From Collinsella aerofaciens (lineage in GTDB: Bacteria > Actinomycetota > Coriobacteriia > Coriobacteriales > Coriobacteriaceae), in the NCBI RefSeq assembly GCF_009876115.1, contig NZ_WWSY01000006.1:71698-135697 (forward strand): a stretch of DNA of 64,000 nucleotides, given 5' to 3'. Shown piece after piece: positions 1 through 8,517 of the stretch (its first letter is position 1; the number at the start of each line of letters is the position of its first letter). The notes under the pieces are model-generated. The model was given only the letters and a program-made list of their open reading frames with translations. It was not told the DNA's origin and did not search any database. A program made the position numbers and the translations under genes.

Positions 1-213
1 CGCCCTGCCCTCGCCATTTCTTTAAGAAGCCTTTACGTTTCCGTGTAATTCCCGTCCATTATCGCGCAGGTCGCCACTACATTGCGCCACACCGCCACAC
101 GTGCGCGTTAATATGGCTGGTTGTTGTGCGCAGCCTCCAATTGCAGCGCATATCTTGGTAACAATCGGGTAAACCCCCGCTTTCGTAGGTTTTAGTTTGT
201 GAGGAGTCTCAGC

Positions 214-2514
214 ATGTTCGCTGCCGCCATCTCGCTCGTCGGTCTTGCGGCGACCGTCTACCTTGTCTTGCGCGAGGCAAAGGCCATTCGCGCACAGTCG
301 GGCACCGTCACCAAGGGCGCCTTCGCCTGGAGCGTCGCCTTCGGTCTGTTCCAGCTCTTTTTGACCGTCTGGGGCGCTATTGGTCTCGTCGCGCAAAACG
401 AGCCGCTCGCCTTTGTGATGCTCATCCTGACCAATGCCATTCTCACCGGTTGCGCTTGGGCCAGCATCGCCCGCGACCGCATCGCCCCGCGCGTCTTTGC
501 GTTCGCCAAGCCCGACGCCCCCGCCCCCACCGGCAAGCTCGCCCGCCTGCGCGGCGCCTTTGTGGGCAAACCGCTCGTCGCCGCCGTCCTGTGCCTGCTG
601 CTCGCCGGCGTTTTTGCGCTGCTGGGCATGGAGGTCTCGTCCAACCACGACTTTACCTGGGTCTACCCCCTATGCATCCTGCTCGAGTGGGCCATCATCA
701 CCGTGCTCATGACCGGCCTGTTCTTCCTGTTCCAGCGCCACGGCGCAGCTCCCGCGGTCCTGGCCTTTGCCCTCTTTGTCCTGGGCATTGCCGAGTTCTT
801 TGTCATCACGTTTAAATCCATGCCCATCCAGCCGGGCGACCTTTCGGCCATCTCCACCGCCGCCGCAGTCGCCGGCACCGGCTACACCTTCTCGATCTCG
901 CTGTTCTGCGTGCTATCCATGGGCTTTACCGCCATCGCCATGCTGCTGTGCGAGTACGCCGGCCTGGTCGCGCCGCACCGTCAGAAGGGCGCCGCCAACG
1001 CCAAGCGCATGCTGCTCACCAACCTGCTCGTGGCGGTGCTGTGCCTGGGCGGCGTGACCGCGCATGTCACGCTCATCGACTACTACAATACCCTCGGCAT
1101 CACCGTCTACACCTGGCGTCCGCTCGAGAGCTACTGGCGCGAGGGCTACCTGCCTGCCTTTATTAGCGCGGCACAGTCCATCAAGCCGCCCAAACCCGCC
1201 GACTATTCTGTCGATGACGCCAAGGCCACGCTCAAAAAGTACGCCAAGGCCTACGACAAGTCCGATGCCGCCAAGAGTGACGAGCGCACCGCCGCAAAGG
1301 AGCAGTTCGACAGTGAGAAGCCCACGGTCATCGCCATCATGAACGAGACGTTCTCGGATCTGTCGATCTACCAGAACATGCGTGCCGGCTACGAGGGCCC
1401 GCAGTACTTTAAGAACCTGTCCAACTGCCTCAGCCGCGGCAAGCTCTACGTGAGCGCCTACGGCGGCGGCACAGCCAATACCGAGTTTGAGTTTATGACC
1501 GGCAACTCCATGGCCAACCTGGGCTCGGGCGTGTACCCCTACACCATCTACAACATGGAGACGACCGGGAACCTGGCAGAGCAGTTCAAATCGCTCGGCT
1601 ATTCCACCACGGCCATGCACCCCAACCACGCGACCAACTGGAACCGCGAGAACGTCTACAAGGACTTTGGCTTTGACCAGTTCCTGTCCATCAACGATTT
1701 CCAGGGAGCCGACACCCTGCGCGGCATGGTGACCGACCAGGCGACCTACGACAAGATTCTGGAGCTGCTCGACCAGAACGCCGATCCTCAGTTTATCTTC
1801 GACGTGACCATGCAGAACCACTCGGGCTACGATACGGGTCTGCTGCCGGTCGACAAGCAGATGCATCTCAACATCGACACGACTGACCTGGACACCAAGA
1901 CCGTCGAGGACGGCACGCTCTCCGATGTCGACGAGTATGTCTCGTGCATTGAGCAGTCCGACCAGGCGCTTCGCTACTTCCTCAACGCCCTGAGCAAGCT
2001 CGACCGCAAGGTTGTCGTGGTGTTCTGGGGCGACCACCAGCCGTTCTTCCCGTCCAAGTTCAATGACAAGTGGTTTACCGGCGAGGACGACGCCACCCAC
2101 CAGGAGCGTTTGTGGCAGACCGACTACATCATCTGGGCCAACTACGACGTTGCCGGCTGCGACCAGACGAGCGAGGTCGACGACTTGTCCACCAACTACC
2201 TGTCCACGCAGCTTATGCAGCTGATCGGCGCCCCGCTGACCGACTACCAGAAAGCGCACATGACGCTGCGCGAGTCGCTGCCCGCCATCAACTCGGTGGG
2301 CTATGAGGACGCCAGCCTGCGCTGGGCGCTCTCCTCCAACGTCACCGGTGACGACGCCGCCGCAGCAGCCGCCACCAAGGCGCGCGAGGATTACGCCAAG
2401 ATGCAGTACTACGAGATGTTCCGCGACGGCAAGAACGTCTATACGGAGCACTTCCAGACCGAGGCCAACGAGACCGACCCCAACCTGGCACCGGGTACGA
2501 CCAAGATCAAGTAG
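214..2514 (+). CDS. LTA synthase family membrane sulfatase (phosphoglycerol transferase-like)
   Basis: Predicted membrane enzyme of the alkaline phosphatase/sulfatase superfamily that transfers phosphoglycerol-type groups onto cell-envelope polymers. About eight hydrophobic segments fill residues 1-300. The extracytoplasmic sulfatase domain follows from about residue 370: NETFSD (metal ligand, about 377), GGGTANTEFEF with the likely nucleophile Thr near 420, and WGDHQPF near 605. The 766-residue length suits the LtaS-like group. I chose ATG 214 because GAGGAG ends 7 bases before it; a GTG at 199 overlaps that site. No glycosyltransferase or flippase is adjacent, so the polymer is unknown. A hairpin terminator (2598-2624) follows. 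Family assignment is firm; the substrate is inferred. Confidence 0.9.
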   Translation: MFAAAISLVGLAATVYLVLREAKAIRAQSGTVTKGAFAWSVAFGLFQLFLTVWGAIGLVAQNEPLAFVMLILTNAILTGCAWASIARDRIAPRVFAFAKPDAPAPTGKLARLRGAFVGKPLVAAVLCLLLAGVFALLGMEVSSNHDFTWVYPLCILLEWAIITVLMTGLFFLFQRHGAAPAVLAFALFVLGIAEFFVITFKSMPIQPGDLSAISTAAAVAGTGYTFSISLFCVLSMGFTAIAMLLCEYAGLVAPHRQKGAANAKRMLLTNLLVAVLCLGGVTAHVTLIDYYNTLGITVYTWRPLESYWREGYLPAFISAAQSIKPPKPADYSVDDAKATLKKYAKAYDKSDAAKSDERTAAKEQFDSEKPTVIAIMNETFSDLSIYQNMRAGYEGPQYFKNLSNCLSRGKLYVSAYGGGTANTEFEFMTGNSMANLGSGVYPYTIYNMETTGNLAEQFKSLGYSTTAMHPNHATNWNRENVYKDFGFDQFLSINDFQGADTLRGMVTDQATYDKILELLDQNADPQFIFDVTMQNHSGYDTGLLPVDKQMHLNIDTTDLDTKTVEDGTLSDVDEYVSCIEQSDQALRYFLNALSKLDRKVVVVFWGDHQPFFPSKFNDKWFTGEDDATHQERLWQTDYIIWANYDVAGCDQTSEVDDLSTNYLSTQLMQLIGAPLTDYQKAHMTLRESLPAINSVGYEDASLRWALSSNVTGDDAAAAAATKAREDYAKMQYYEMFRDGKNVYTEHFQTEANETDPNLAPGTTKIK

Positions 2515-2536
2515 CGACCAGCTGCGAGTTCATAAC

Positions 2537-2630
2537 TGAAACGTCTGTCCGGGCGGAGGCATATAAGGTTCCCTGCTCGGACAGTCCTGCGCAAGACGAA
2601 GGCCACGTTATGTGGCCTTCTTTGTTTGCG
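2537..2630 (+). repeat. Half copy of nested-hairpin element (left flank of surface-protein module)
   Basis: This stretch matches, in inverted orientation, the element at 7658-7804. The shared parts are an arm (GAAACGTC, then CCGGGCG), CCCTGCTC, CAGTCCTGCGCAAGACGAAG and a GGCCAC/GTGGCC hairpin. The distal arm seen at the right copy is missing here, because the palindromic array begins directly after the hairpin. A related core lies at 49496-49562. Confidence 0.75.
2598..2624 (+). terminator. Hairpin terminator after the LTA synthase-like gene
   Basis: GAAGGCCAC pairs with GTGGCCTTC and is followed by TTTGTTT on the plus strand. The hairpin is also the core of the repeat element at 2537-2630, so the element may double as the gene's terminator. 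Confidence 0.6.
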
Positions 2631-2992
2631 GAAAGTGTGTCCCGGAATTCTTGTCTGGAATGGGATGCAGTTTCCGCTTGGGACCCGATTGGGAAAGTGT
2701 GTCCCACTATTCAGCTGGATTCCGGGATGTATTTTCCGGTTGAGGCTCGTTGGGAAAGTGCGTCCCACTTTGGGGGCTGATTCTGAGACGTGGTTTCCGG
2801 TTGGCTCTCATTGGGAAAGTTCATCCCATTTCTCGGCCTAATTATGGGACGCAGTTTCCCATTGAGGACCCTTTGGGAAAGTGCGTCCCGGTCTGGGCGC
2901 TCAAACTGGGATGGATTTTCCGGATGAGGGCTTGACGGAAAATGTGTCCCGTTCCGGGCGCTAATTGTGGGATGCAGTTTCCGCTTGCGGAG
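2628..2992. repeat. Left palindromic array: six ~61-bp units
   Basis: Six tandem units of about 61 bp occur here. Each has a left half-site like GGGAAAGTGCGTCCCA, about 16 variable bases, a right half-site like TGGGATGCATTTTCCG (the reverse complement of the left), then about 14 variable bases often like CTTGAGGCCTCATT. Half-sites start near 2629, 2691, 2752, 2813, 2875 and 2937. The units are diverged from one another but each keeps its dyad. No credible gene lies in 2515-3071. Confidence 0.85.
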
Positions 2993-3005
2993 TCTCCACT
3001 CAACA

Positions 3006-3046
3006 GAAAACCCGGGTGGCCTGTTTTTTGGCTACCCGGGTTTTTG
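3006..3046 (-). terminator. Strong hairpin between the array and the surface-protein gene
   Basis: AAAACCCGGGTGGCC pairs with GGCTACCCGGGTTTTT around a T-rich loop. It lies 25 bases past the surface-protein stop codon. T-runs occur on both strands, so it may act in both directions. Confidence 0.7.
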
Positions 3047-3071
3047 GGTTGTCGATATGTTCGACTGGCTA

Positions 3072-6000
3072 CTAGTGGGTCTTGCGGCGCTTGATCAGCA
3101 TGATGAGGGCTATCACTACGAGCGTCGCTCCCGCCGCTGCTGCGGTGGCGACTAGGGCGAATGTTTGGTCGCCGGTGTTTGCGAGGTTCTTCGCTGTGGT
3201 CGTAGTCTTGACCTTGGTGTCGGTCTTAGCTCCGTTGTCGGACTTGGGCTTGTCCGGGTTCGTCGGGGTCTCAGGAGTCTCGGGGTCCTTTGAGCCTTCG
3301 GAATCGGTTGGGCCGGCGGTGTTTACCAGCGTATGGTCCAGGAACTTCTTGGCGCCCGCACTTGCCTGTGAGAACAGGCGGCGCGTGCGGATCGGGGTGG
3401 CGTTCACCGTTGTGGGCGCCGTCTCCTCGGCCTCGATATTCACGAGCGTCGTGCCGGTGTCGAGGCCCACGTCGTTGTATCCCACGTGGCAGTAATACTG
3501 CGCACCGTCATCGTCTGCGGTCAGGTCAATCTCGAGCTTTGAGGCCGTTCCAGCCGCGAGGTTGCCATCGGCACCGACGAGCTGGAACTCAGTCTCGCCA
3601 CGGCCCTTGCGGTACCAGGTATACGACGGTGCCAGCTCCGTTTCACTTCCGTCGGCATTGCGCTGCGTCACATGGCCAATCGCCGAGAGCGTCAGCTTGT
3701 CTCCCTCCGCGCACTCGACCGAAGAGACATACTCGAGGGCCGACCTCTCCGCTGTATCCGCCGCAGGTCCGCTCACGGTCATCGTCACGCCATCGGGCAT
3801 GGTCTTGACCGTGATGATTGCCGAGCGAATACCTGTTTCGGTCGTGGATCCATTCTTAACGGCGGCGATGGCGAATCGATACTCCGTATTGGGCTGCAGC
3901 CCATCCCACTTGAGCGAGGTCTGCGTGTTGTCGGCAATCTTCCAGCTATTGACGACCGCATCCGCCGCATTGCTCTGCAGCATGCCCACGCCGTAGCTAA
4001 AGCCACTCTTGTTTGCGAGTACATCGTCCCAGCTAAACGTAACGCTGGTCGAATCGACGGCGTTTGCCGTAAAGCCCGTCACGGCCGGCGCGTCGGGCAT
4101 CTCGACGTCCTTAACGTCATAGCCCACGATCCAGAACTGGTCGGTGTCCTTGGTGCCGAGCTTGTCGCCCGAGTCTGCCTCGAACTTGTCGACATCCACC
4201 GCGTTGACGCCCAGACGCCACACAAAACCGTACTTGCCCTGCGCGGCCTCGGGCAGGTTGTCGACGGTGCCGCCGTATTCGGTCGATTCACTCGAGGAGT
4301 TACCCGTAGTAAAGCCTGCGTTGGCACCAAAGCACAGGCCGCCAAACAACTCGTGCTTTGCGAGCTTCGCGCCCATGACAACGCTGCCGTTCAGCGTCAA
4401 GCCGAGCTCGAGCTCCTGCTCCTTGCCCTCCTCGACTTCGATGGTCTGCTCAATGCTCGCCCCCGACTGCGCGACGGCGCCGTTAAACCCATCGTGCGTG
4501 TAGGCGCGCGTTACGCCAGGCTTGCCCAGGCCAAAGGAATCCCCAACGGGAGTCTCGCCGTTGAGCGTCGTTTGATAGGTTCCGGGTTCTCCCGACCGGT
4601 TGGTCAAAAAGTAGCTGAGCGGCGTCATATTGTGCTGTTTGGCAATGCGGTCATAGGCCTCGACATTAACGACCGAGGTCTGCGCGCCGAGCGACACGGG
4701 CGCCGCCATCACGCCCTTGCCACCAGTTTCCTCATTTTCGATCTCATACTCGTAATAGACCATCGGAATCGTGTAGAGCACGGCCTTGTCACCCTCGCCG
4801 GCATGCGACTCATAGCTTACGCTTGCGCTGACCGTGCGCTCGCTCCGGTAGTCATAGCATCCCTCGGCGGCAAAATCGACTGAAGCATTCATCGCGACCA
4901 GGGGCGGACCGGTCTGCACCTCGACGGCAACGCCCAACTCGGCGCCAATGGTATAGCCCTGGGATGTCCCCGTGCCCTTTTCCTCTCCGTATGACGTGCC
5001 GCCCAACACCAGATAGCCGTATGCCTGCTCCAGATCCTCAACATAGGGCGCATCCTGCAGCACGGCAAGCACGCGCGGGTTGGTATAGACCTTGTAGCGG
5101 TCCTTGTACGTGATCTTGACGCTGTCGTTGTCGACATCGGGCAGCGCGAGCGAGATAAATGTGCCGTAGGTAGTGCCGCGACGGTTGCTCTCGCTAATCA
5201 CCTGCTCCTCGCCGCGGCGCACCTTTCCGTTCTCGTCGAGCGAAAAATGCGAGGCGGTCATCCAATAGTAGTCATCGTTCTTGCGCAGGTCCTCGTCGCG
5301 GTGCTTGCCCACCACAGCGATAAAGCTCTCGTTATAGCGGTCCGAACCCGAGACGCTGCCCGCCTTGACGTCGCTGATCCACACCTGCTCTATACCCTTG
5401 TGGTCATGCTTGTTGCTGCTGTTGTATTGCTGACCGCTCATGCTCATGGTTCCGACCATGGACCCCAAGCCCTGAGCCCCGCTCTGTGCCGTGTTGCAGG
5501 CAAAGTCGCGGAACACATCGCCGCCCACGAGCACCTCGTCGACCGCCAGCTGCTCGGACAGGCCGTCAAGGTTGGCAGTGGCAAGGGCAATAGGCGCCAA
5601 GGTGCACGGATAGCGCTTATCCTGAGCGCTATCCTTCCATGCGCTGTTGGGCACATGCATCAGCCCATAGGAGGCGAGGAGCCCGTCTCTGTATTCCTTG
5701 CAATCGGAAAGCTTGAACTCGCCAGACTCCGAGTCAAAATACGCGTAGCGGTACAGCGCGCCGTACAGCCCCTTGCTGCCGTCAGAAGCGCCGTAATCAA
5801 AAGCGCTGCGTTGCCAGTCATAGCCCGCAAGAATAAGGCCCGTGACGGTTTCACCCGTCTTCTTTCCTTCTTCATCGTAGGCGGCAAACGTGCCGAACGT
5901 CGCATTCGCAGCGACCATGGTCTTGCCGTTCGCGGAGAGGGAGATTGCGCCCGCGTCGCCCAGAGCATCGACATGGACGAGCGCACCCTTGGATGCATCC

Positions 6001-7160
6001 CACGAAAACAGCTCGCAATGCGTCGACTTATCAATATTCTTCTTGCCGTAGGGTGCCGAGACCACGATGGCGAGGTCATCGCAAAAATCGCGATCGAGGT
6101 CGCCGGCCGCTAGCGAAACGACAGGAGCTGACTGAAGCTGCGTCCAGGAGTCGTTCCCGCCCTTGTTGTGCGTGGTGTAGTCCGCGGCGTTACCGGCATC
6201 GATCTTGACGACGCTTTGCTTCCAGTTGCCGCCCTCCAAGTCATACATGTCGACTACAGCCTTGCGCACGCCGTTCTCGTCGACATAGCAGCCCGCGTAG
6301 ACAAAAAGCTCGTCGACGCCGTCGCCATCGACATCGCCCGCCTCGACATCAAAGACGGCGTCGTGCTCTTGCAGGTAACCGGCATCCAGGTACTTAAAAC
6401 GGCCTTCGTACATCATATTAGTGTTGACCGTCACCGGCAGGTGTGTGTCGAGAGTGCGCGTACGCCCGTTGCTAAACGAGTAGAGGACCAGCTCAACCTT
6501 TCCGGCGTATGACTTGCCGTCAATCGTCGTGGAGGAACTGTCGCCGTAGGCACGGAGCTCGGCAACGCGGCTCTTTTTGCCCGTGCTGGCGTCGCTGCAG
6601 AACTCAACACTCGTGGCGTGAATGCCCGAGAAACCGTTGTTGTCGTTGGCGAGTACTGTTGAGGACTCATTGTTGCTTAGGTACGACCAGGTGCCGCCAC
6701 CGTAGTCGCTATGCTTGTAGAGATCGCTGTTCGTATCGAAGTTGTTGACGTTTTGCCAGAACTTTGCGGCGCCCCACACACTTCCATAGCCATCGGTGAG
6801 TTTGCTGCTGCCGCCAATGTCACCGCGCTCGACGTTCTCGAGCTTGTCGCGCAGAGTGTAGCGATTGCCATGGCTACCGTTAGCTGCCATATAGACCTCG
6901 CTGCGCGTGGCAAACGTCGTGGGGGTATCAGTGGAATAGGGGCCAACGGTATCGGCCGGAATGTCCTCGCTCGTGCCCAGACCCAGGGCTTGATAATCCT
7001 GCTCGGTCATATCGGTGATTGCGGGCGCGTCTGCCGCCTGGGCAACCTGGGGCGTGGCCGTGAAGCAGGCGACGCTCGTGGCGATCAACGCAGCAAGCGC
7101 CGCCGTCCCAACAAGCGGGATTTTCGACAGTCTACGGATACGGGGGTGTGGAACGTACAT
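3072..7160 (-). CDS. Large sortase-anchored surface protein (LANTG) with FG-GAP-like, FN3 and Ig-like domains
   Basis: A 1362-residue secreted protein, probably attached to the cell wall. The N-terminus has an RIRRLSK basic patch, a hydrophobic core and a likely cut after AQA (about residue 42). Residues about 265-375 contain DVDGDGVDE and DLDRDFCDD motifs like calcium-binding FG-GAP/VCBS blades. A fibronectin type III domain lies at about 1020-1120 and an Ig-like domain at about 1125-1225 (Cys, Trp, then YYC). LANTG near 1326 is followed by a membrane span and KRRKTH, a typical sorting signal. The middle (about 380-1000) is unrecognised. ATG 7160 has GAGG upstream; ATGs further upstream lack a site. 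Palindromic arrays lie on both sides. The role is probably adhesion or binding; the ligand is unknown. Confidence 0.85.
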   Translation of the reverse strand: MYVPHPRIRRLSKIPLVGTAALAALIATSVACFTATPQVAQAADAPAITDMTEQDYQALGLGTSEDIPADTVGPYSTDTPTTFATRSEVYMAANGSHGNRYTLRDKLENVERGDIGGSSKLTDGYGSVWGAAKFWQNVNNFDTNSDLYKHSDYGGGTWSYLSNNESSTVLANDNNGFSGIHATSVEFCSDASTGKKSRVAELRAYGDSSSTTIDGKSYAGKVELVLYSFSNGRTRTLDTHLPVTVNTNMMYEGRFKYLDAGYLQEHDAVFDVEAGDVDGDGVDELFVYAGCYVDENGVRKAVVDMYDLEGGNWKQSVVKIDAGNAADYTTHNKGGNDSWTQLQSAPVVSLAAGDLDRDFCDDLAIVVSAPYGKKNIDKSTHCELFSWDASKGALVHVDALGDAGAISLSANGKTMVAANATFGTFAAYDEEGKKTGETVTGLILAGYDWQRSAFDYGASDGSKGLYGALYRYAYFDSESGEFKLSDCKEYRDGLLASYGLMHVPNSAWKDSAQDKRYPCTLAPIALATANLDGLSEQLAVDEVLVGGDVFRDFACNTAQSGAQGLGSMVGTMSMSGQQYNSSNKHDHKGIEQVWISDVKAGSVSGSDRYNESFIAVVGKHRDEDLRKNDDYYWMTASHFSLDENGKVRRGEEQVISESNRRGTTYGTFISLALPDVDNDSVKITYKDRYKVYTNPRVLAVLQDAPYVEDLEQAYGYLVLGGTSYGEEKGTGTSQGYTIGAELGVAVEVQTGPPLVAMNASVDFAAEGCYDYRSERTVSASVSYESHAGEGDKAVLYTIPMVYYEYEIENEETGGKGVMAAPVSLGAQTSVVNVEAYDRIAKQHNMTPLSYFLTNRSGEPGTYQTTLNGETPVGDSFGLGKPGVTRAYTHDGFNGAVAQSGASIEQTIEVEEGKEQELELGLTLNGSVVMGAKLAKHELFGGLCFGANAGFTTGNSSSESTEYGGTVDNLPEAAQGKYGFVWRLGVNAVDVDKFEADSGDKLGTKDTDQFWIVGYDVKDVEMPDAPAVTGFTANAVDSTSVTFSWDDVLANKSGFSYGVGMLQSNAADAVVNSWKIADNTQTSLKWDGLQPNTEYRFAIAAVKNGSTTETGIRSAIITVKTMPDGVTMTVSGPAADTAERSALEYVSSVECAEGDKLTLSAIGHVTQRNADGSETELAPSYTWYRKGRGETEFQLVGADGNLAAGTASKLEIDLTADDDGAQYYCHVGYNDVGLDTGTTLVNIEAEETAPTTVNATPIRTRRLFSQASAGAKKFLDHTLVNTAGPTDSEGSKDPETPETPTNPDKPKSDNGAKTDTKVKTTTTAKNLANTGDQTFALVATAAAAGATLVVIALIMLIKRRKTH

Positions 7161-7282
7161 GAGGGACCTCGCTTTATTCGAGTGGAGTGGACTCATCTTT
7201 TGCAAATGATACGTCCGATGCCCGATATCACGTGTCTCATTTTCGCCAACGGCGTGTCTCATTTTTGAGAATCCGAGATGCC

Positions 7283-7628
7283 GCGGAAATCTTATCCCAG
7301 CTCAAAGGCCATTTCTGGGATGTATTTTCCGTCGAGTGCCTCATCGGGAAACTGCATCCCATTTCAAGCGTCGATTCTGGGACGCACTTTCCCCTTAGAC
7401 CCTCAACCGGAAACCGCATCCCACTTTGAGCGCAAATTCCGGGATGCATTTTCCGCTTGAGCCTCATTGGGAAACGGCGTCCCACTTTGAGGGCTGATTG
7501 TGGGATGCACTTTCCGCAAAGCACCTCAACGGGAAACTACGTCCCATTCCAAAGGCAAATTCCGGGACGCATTTTTCGAAAGCCTGCCCATCCGGAAAGC
7601 CCGTCCCACTTTGGACGCATCCGGGCAC
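7283..7628. repeat. Right palindromic array: five and a half ~61-bp units
   Basis: Same architecture as the array at 2628-2992. Half-sites such as GGGAAACTGCATCCCA and TGGGATGCATTTTCCG alternate with variable spacers; CTTTGAG.GC..ATT recurs in the inner spacer. Half-sites start near 7284, 7348, 7408, 7468 and 7530, and a last lone half-site lies near 7594. The array lies upstream of the surface-protein start, so its promoter must be between 7161 and 7283 or be read through the array. No gene is seen in 7161-7838. Confidence 0.85.
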
Positions 7629-7657
7629 GGAACCATCGACCTATCAGGCCTCCCATC

Positions 7658-7804
7658 AATAAAGAGGCGTCCTTCCGGACGGCGGAGCACGAAGTTCATC
7701 GCGAGTTCCGCACGCAAAGAAGGCCACTTAATGTGGCCTTCGTCTTGCGCAGGACTGTAGAGCAGGGAACTTCGTGCCCCGACGCCCGGGAGGACGTTTC
7801 ATTT
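7658..7804. repeat. Nested-hairpin element with imperfect outer arms (right flank of module)
   Basis: The outer arms (7658-7697 and 7767-7804) are imperfect reverse complements, perfect over GCACGAAGTTC/GAACTTCGTGC. The core holds CGCGAGTTCCGCACG, a GAAGGCCACTTAATGTGGCC hairpin (7719-7742) and GCGCAGGACTGTAGAGCAG. The core is homologous to 49496-49562. The part from 7698 rightwards is an inverted copy of 2537-2630. Confidence 0.75.
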
Positions 7805-7838
7805 AGAAAGATGGACCGACCGCCGTCAGCGATGGGAG

Positions 7839-8390
7839 CTACTCCCCCAGCACGGCCTTCTTGGCCGCCGCCGCCATGTTATCCATATCTTCCTTGGTGG
7901 GATGGTCCTTCGCGGCAACCCAGTTGTCGAGCAGCATCTTAAATCGGGCGTTGTCGGGATCTTGTTCGAGCATTGCCTCATAGCGCTGCTTAACCGCGGG
8001 ACCCATCTTGCCCTGGCACATCGCCCAGCCCGCAAGCTCGGCATCCTCGGCCAGATTGGAAGTTACGCGGTCGACAATCTGCTGGTAATAGCTCTGGTCG
8101 GCCCCAAAGCCGCAGGTGCCAAACAGGAACACGCGCTTGCCGTGCAAGGCAGAGAGCAACGCCGCGACCGAAGGCGTGCACGCGCCCTTGTCGCACCAAA
8201 AACCGACGAGCACCGTGTCGGCCGCGCAGGCGCCCTGCGCCTCGAGCGCAACCTGATCTGCATCCGCATCGTCGCTCAACGCCGCGGCATGGACAAACTC
8301 AACGCCCGCAGCCTGCAGAGCGCGCTTGATCGCGCCCGAAACCATCCTGGTATTACCGCTCTTGCTGTTAACCACCAAAGAGCACGTCAT
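7839..8390 (-). CDS. Flavodoxin-like protein
   Basis: A 183-residue protein with an N-terminal strand followed by NSKSGNTRM, the FMN phosphate-binding loop pattern of flavodoxins (SxTGNT). VLVGFWCDKGACTP and VFLFGTCGFG fit the later isoalloxazine-contacting loops. The expected role is as an FMN electron carrier or a flavodoxin-type reductase domain in the cytoplasm; partners are not evident. The start could be GTG 8396 or ATG 8390; the GAGG spacing favours ATG. A promoter at 8450-8477 overlaps a site that also occurs before the ABC exporter operon and the TetR gene. The C-terminal helical extension (about 140-183) is longer than in minimal flavodoxins. Confidence 0.75.
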   Translation of the reverse strand: MTCSLVVNSKSGNTRMVSGAIKRALQAAGVEFVHAAALSDDADADQVALEAQGACAADTVLVGFWCDKGACTPSVAALLSALHGKRVFLFGTCGFGADQSYYQQIVDRVTSNLAEDAELAGWAMCQGKMGPAVKQRYEAMLEQDPDNARFKMLLDNWVAAKDHPTKEDMDNMAAAAKKAVLGE

Positions 8391-8449
8391 AGTCACGTTG
8401 CCTCGTTTCCCCCAAAATTAAAGCCACTAATGCAATTTATTAGATGAAT

Positions 8450-8477
8450 ATCTTAGTACTAACGTGACAGATGTAAA
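8450..8477 (-). promoter_or_regulatory. Promoter and candidate TetR operator upstream of the flavodoxin gene
   Basis: On the minus strand TTTACA and TAAGAT are spaced by 16 bases. The near-palindrome at 8465-8476 (plus strand TGACAGATGTAA) overlaps the -35 box and differs by one base from the perfect dyad at 12331-12342. Confidence 0.45.
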
Positions 8478-8517
8478 CCACCGTCTGTCGATTGATTGAT
8501 TTGCCCCACGGGCTTCC

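Noticed and set aside
913..2451. Long antisense frame over the LTA-synthase-like gene
   Set aside because: The sense strand encodes all sulfatase motifs; the antisense product is Val/Gly/His-biased, typical of a codon-position shadow.
2626..2935. Short open frames inside the palindromic array
   Set aside because: They follow the repeat period in several frames and have no ribosome binding sites; they are by-products of the repeat.
2628..7628. CRISPR array candidate
   Set aside because: The units are internally palindromic, diverged from one another, and contain two partly conserved spacers each. No cas gene is present. A CRISPR has near-identical direct repeats and unique, equal spacers.
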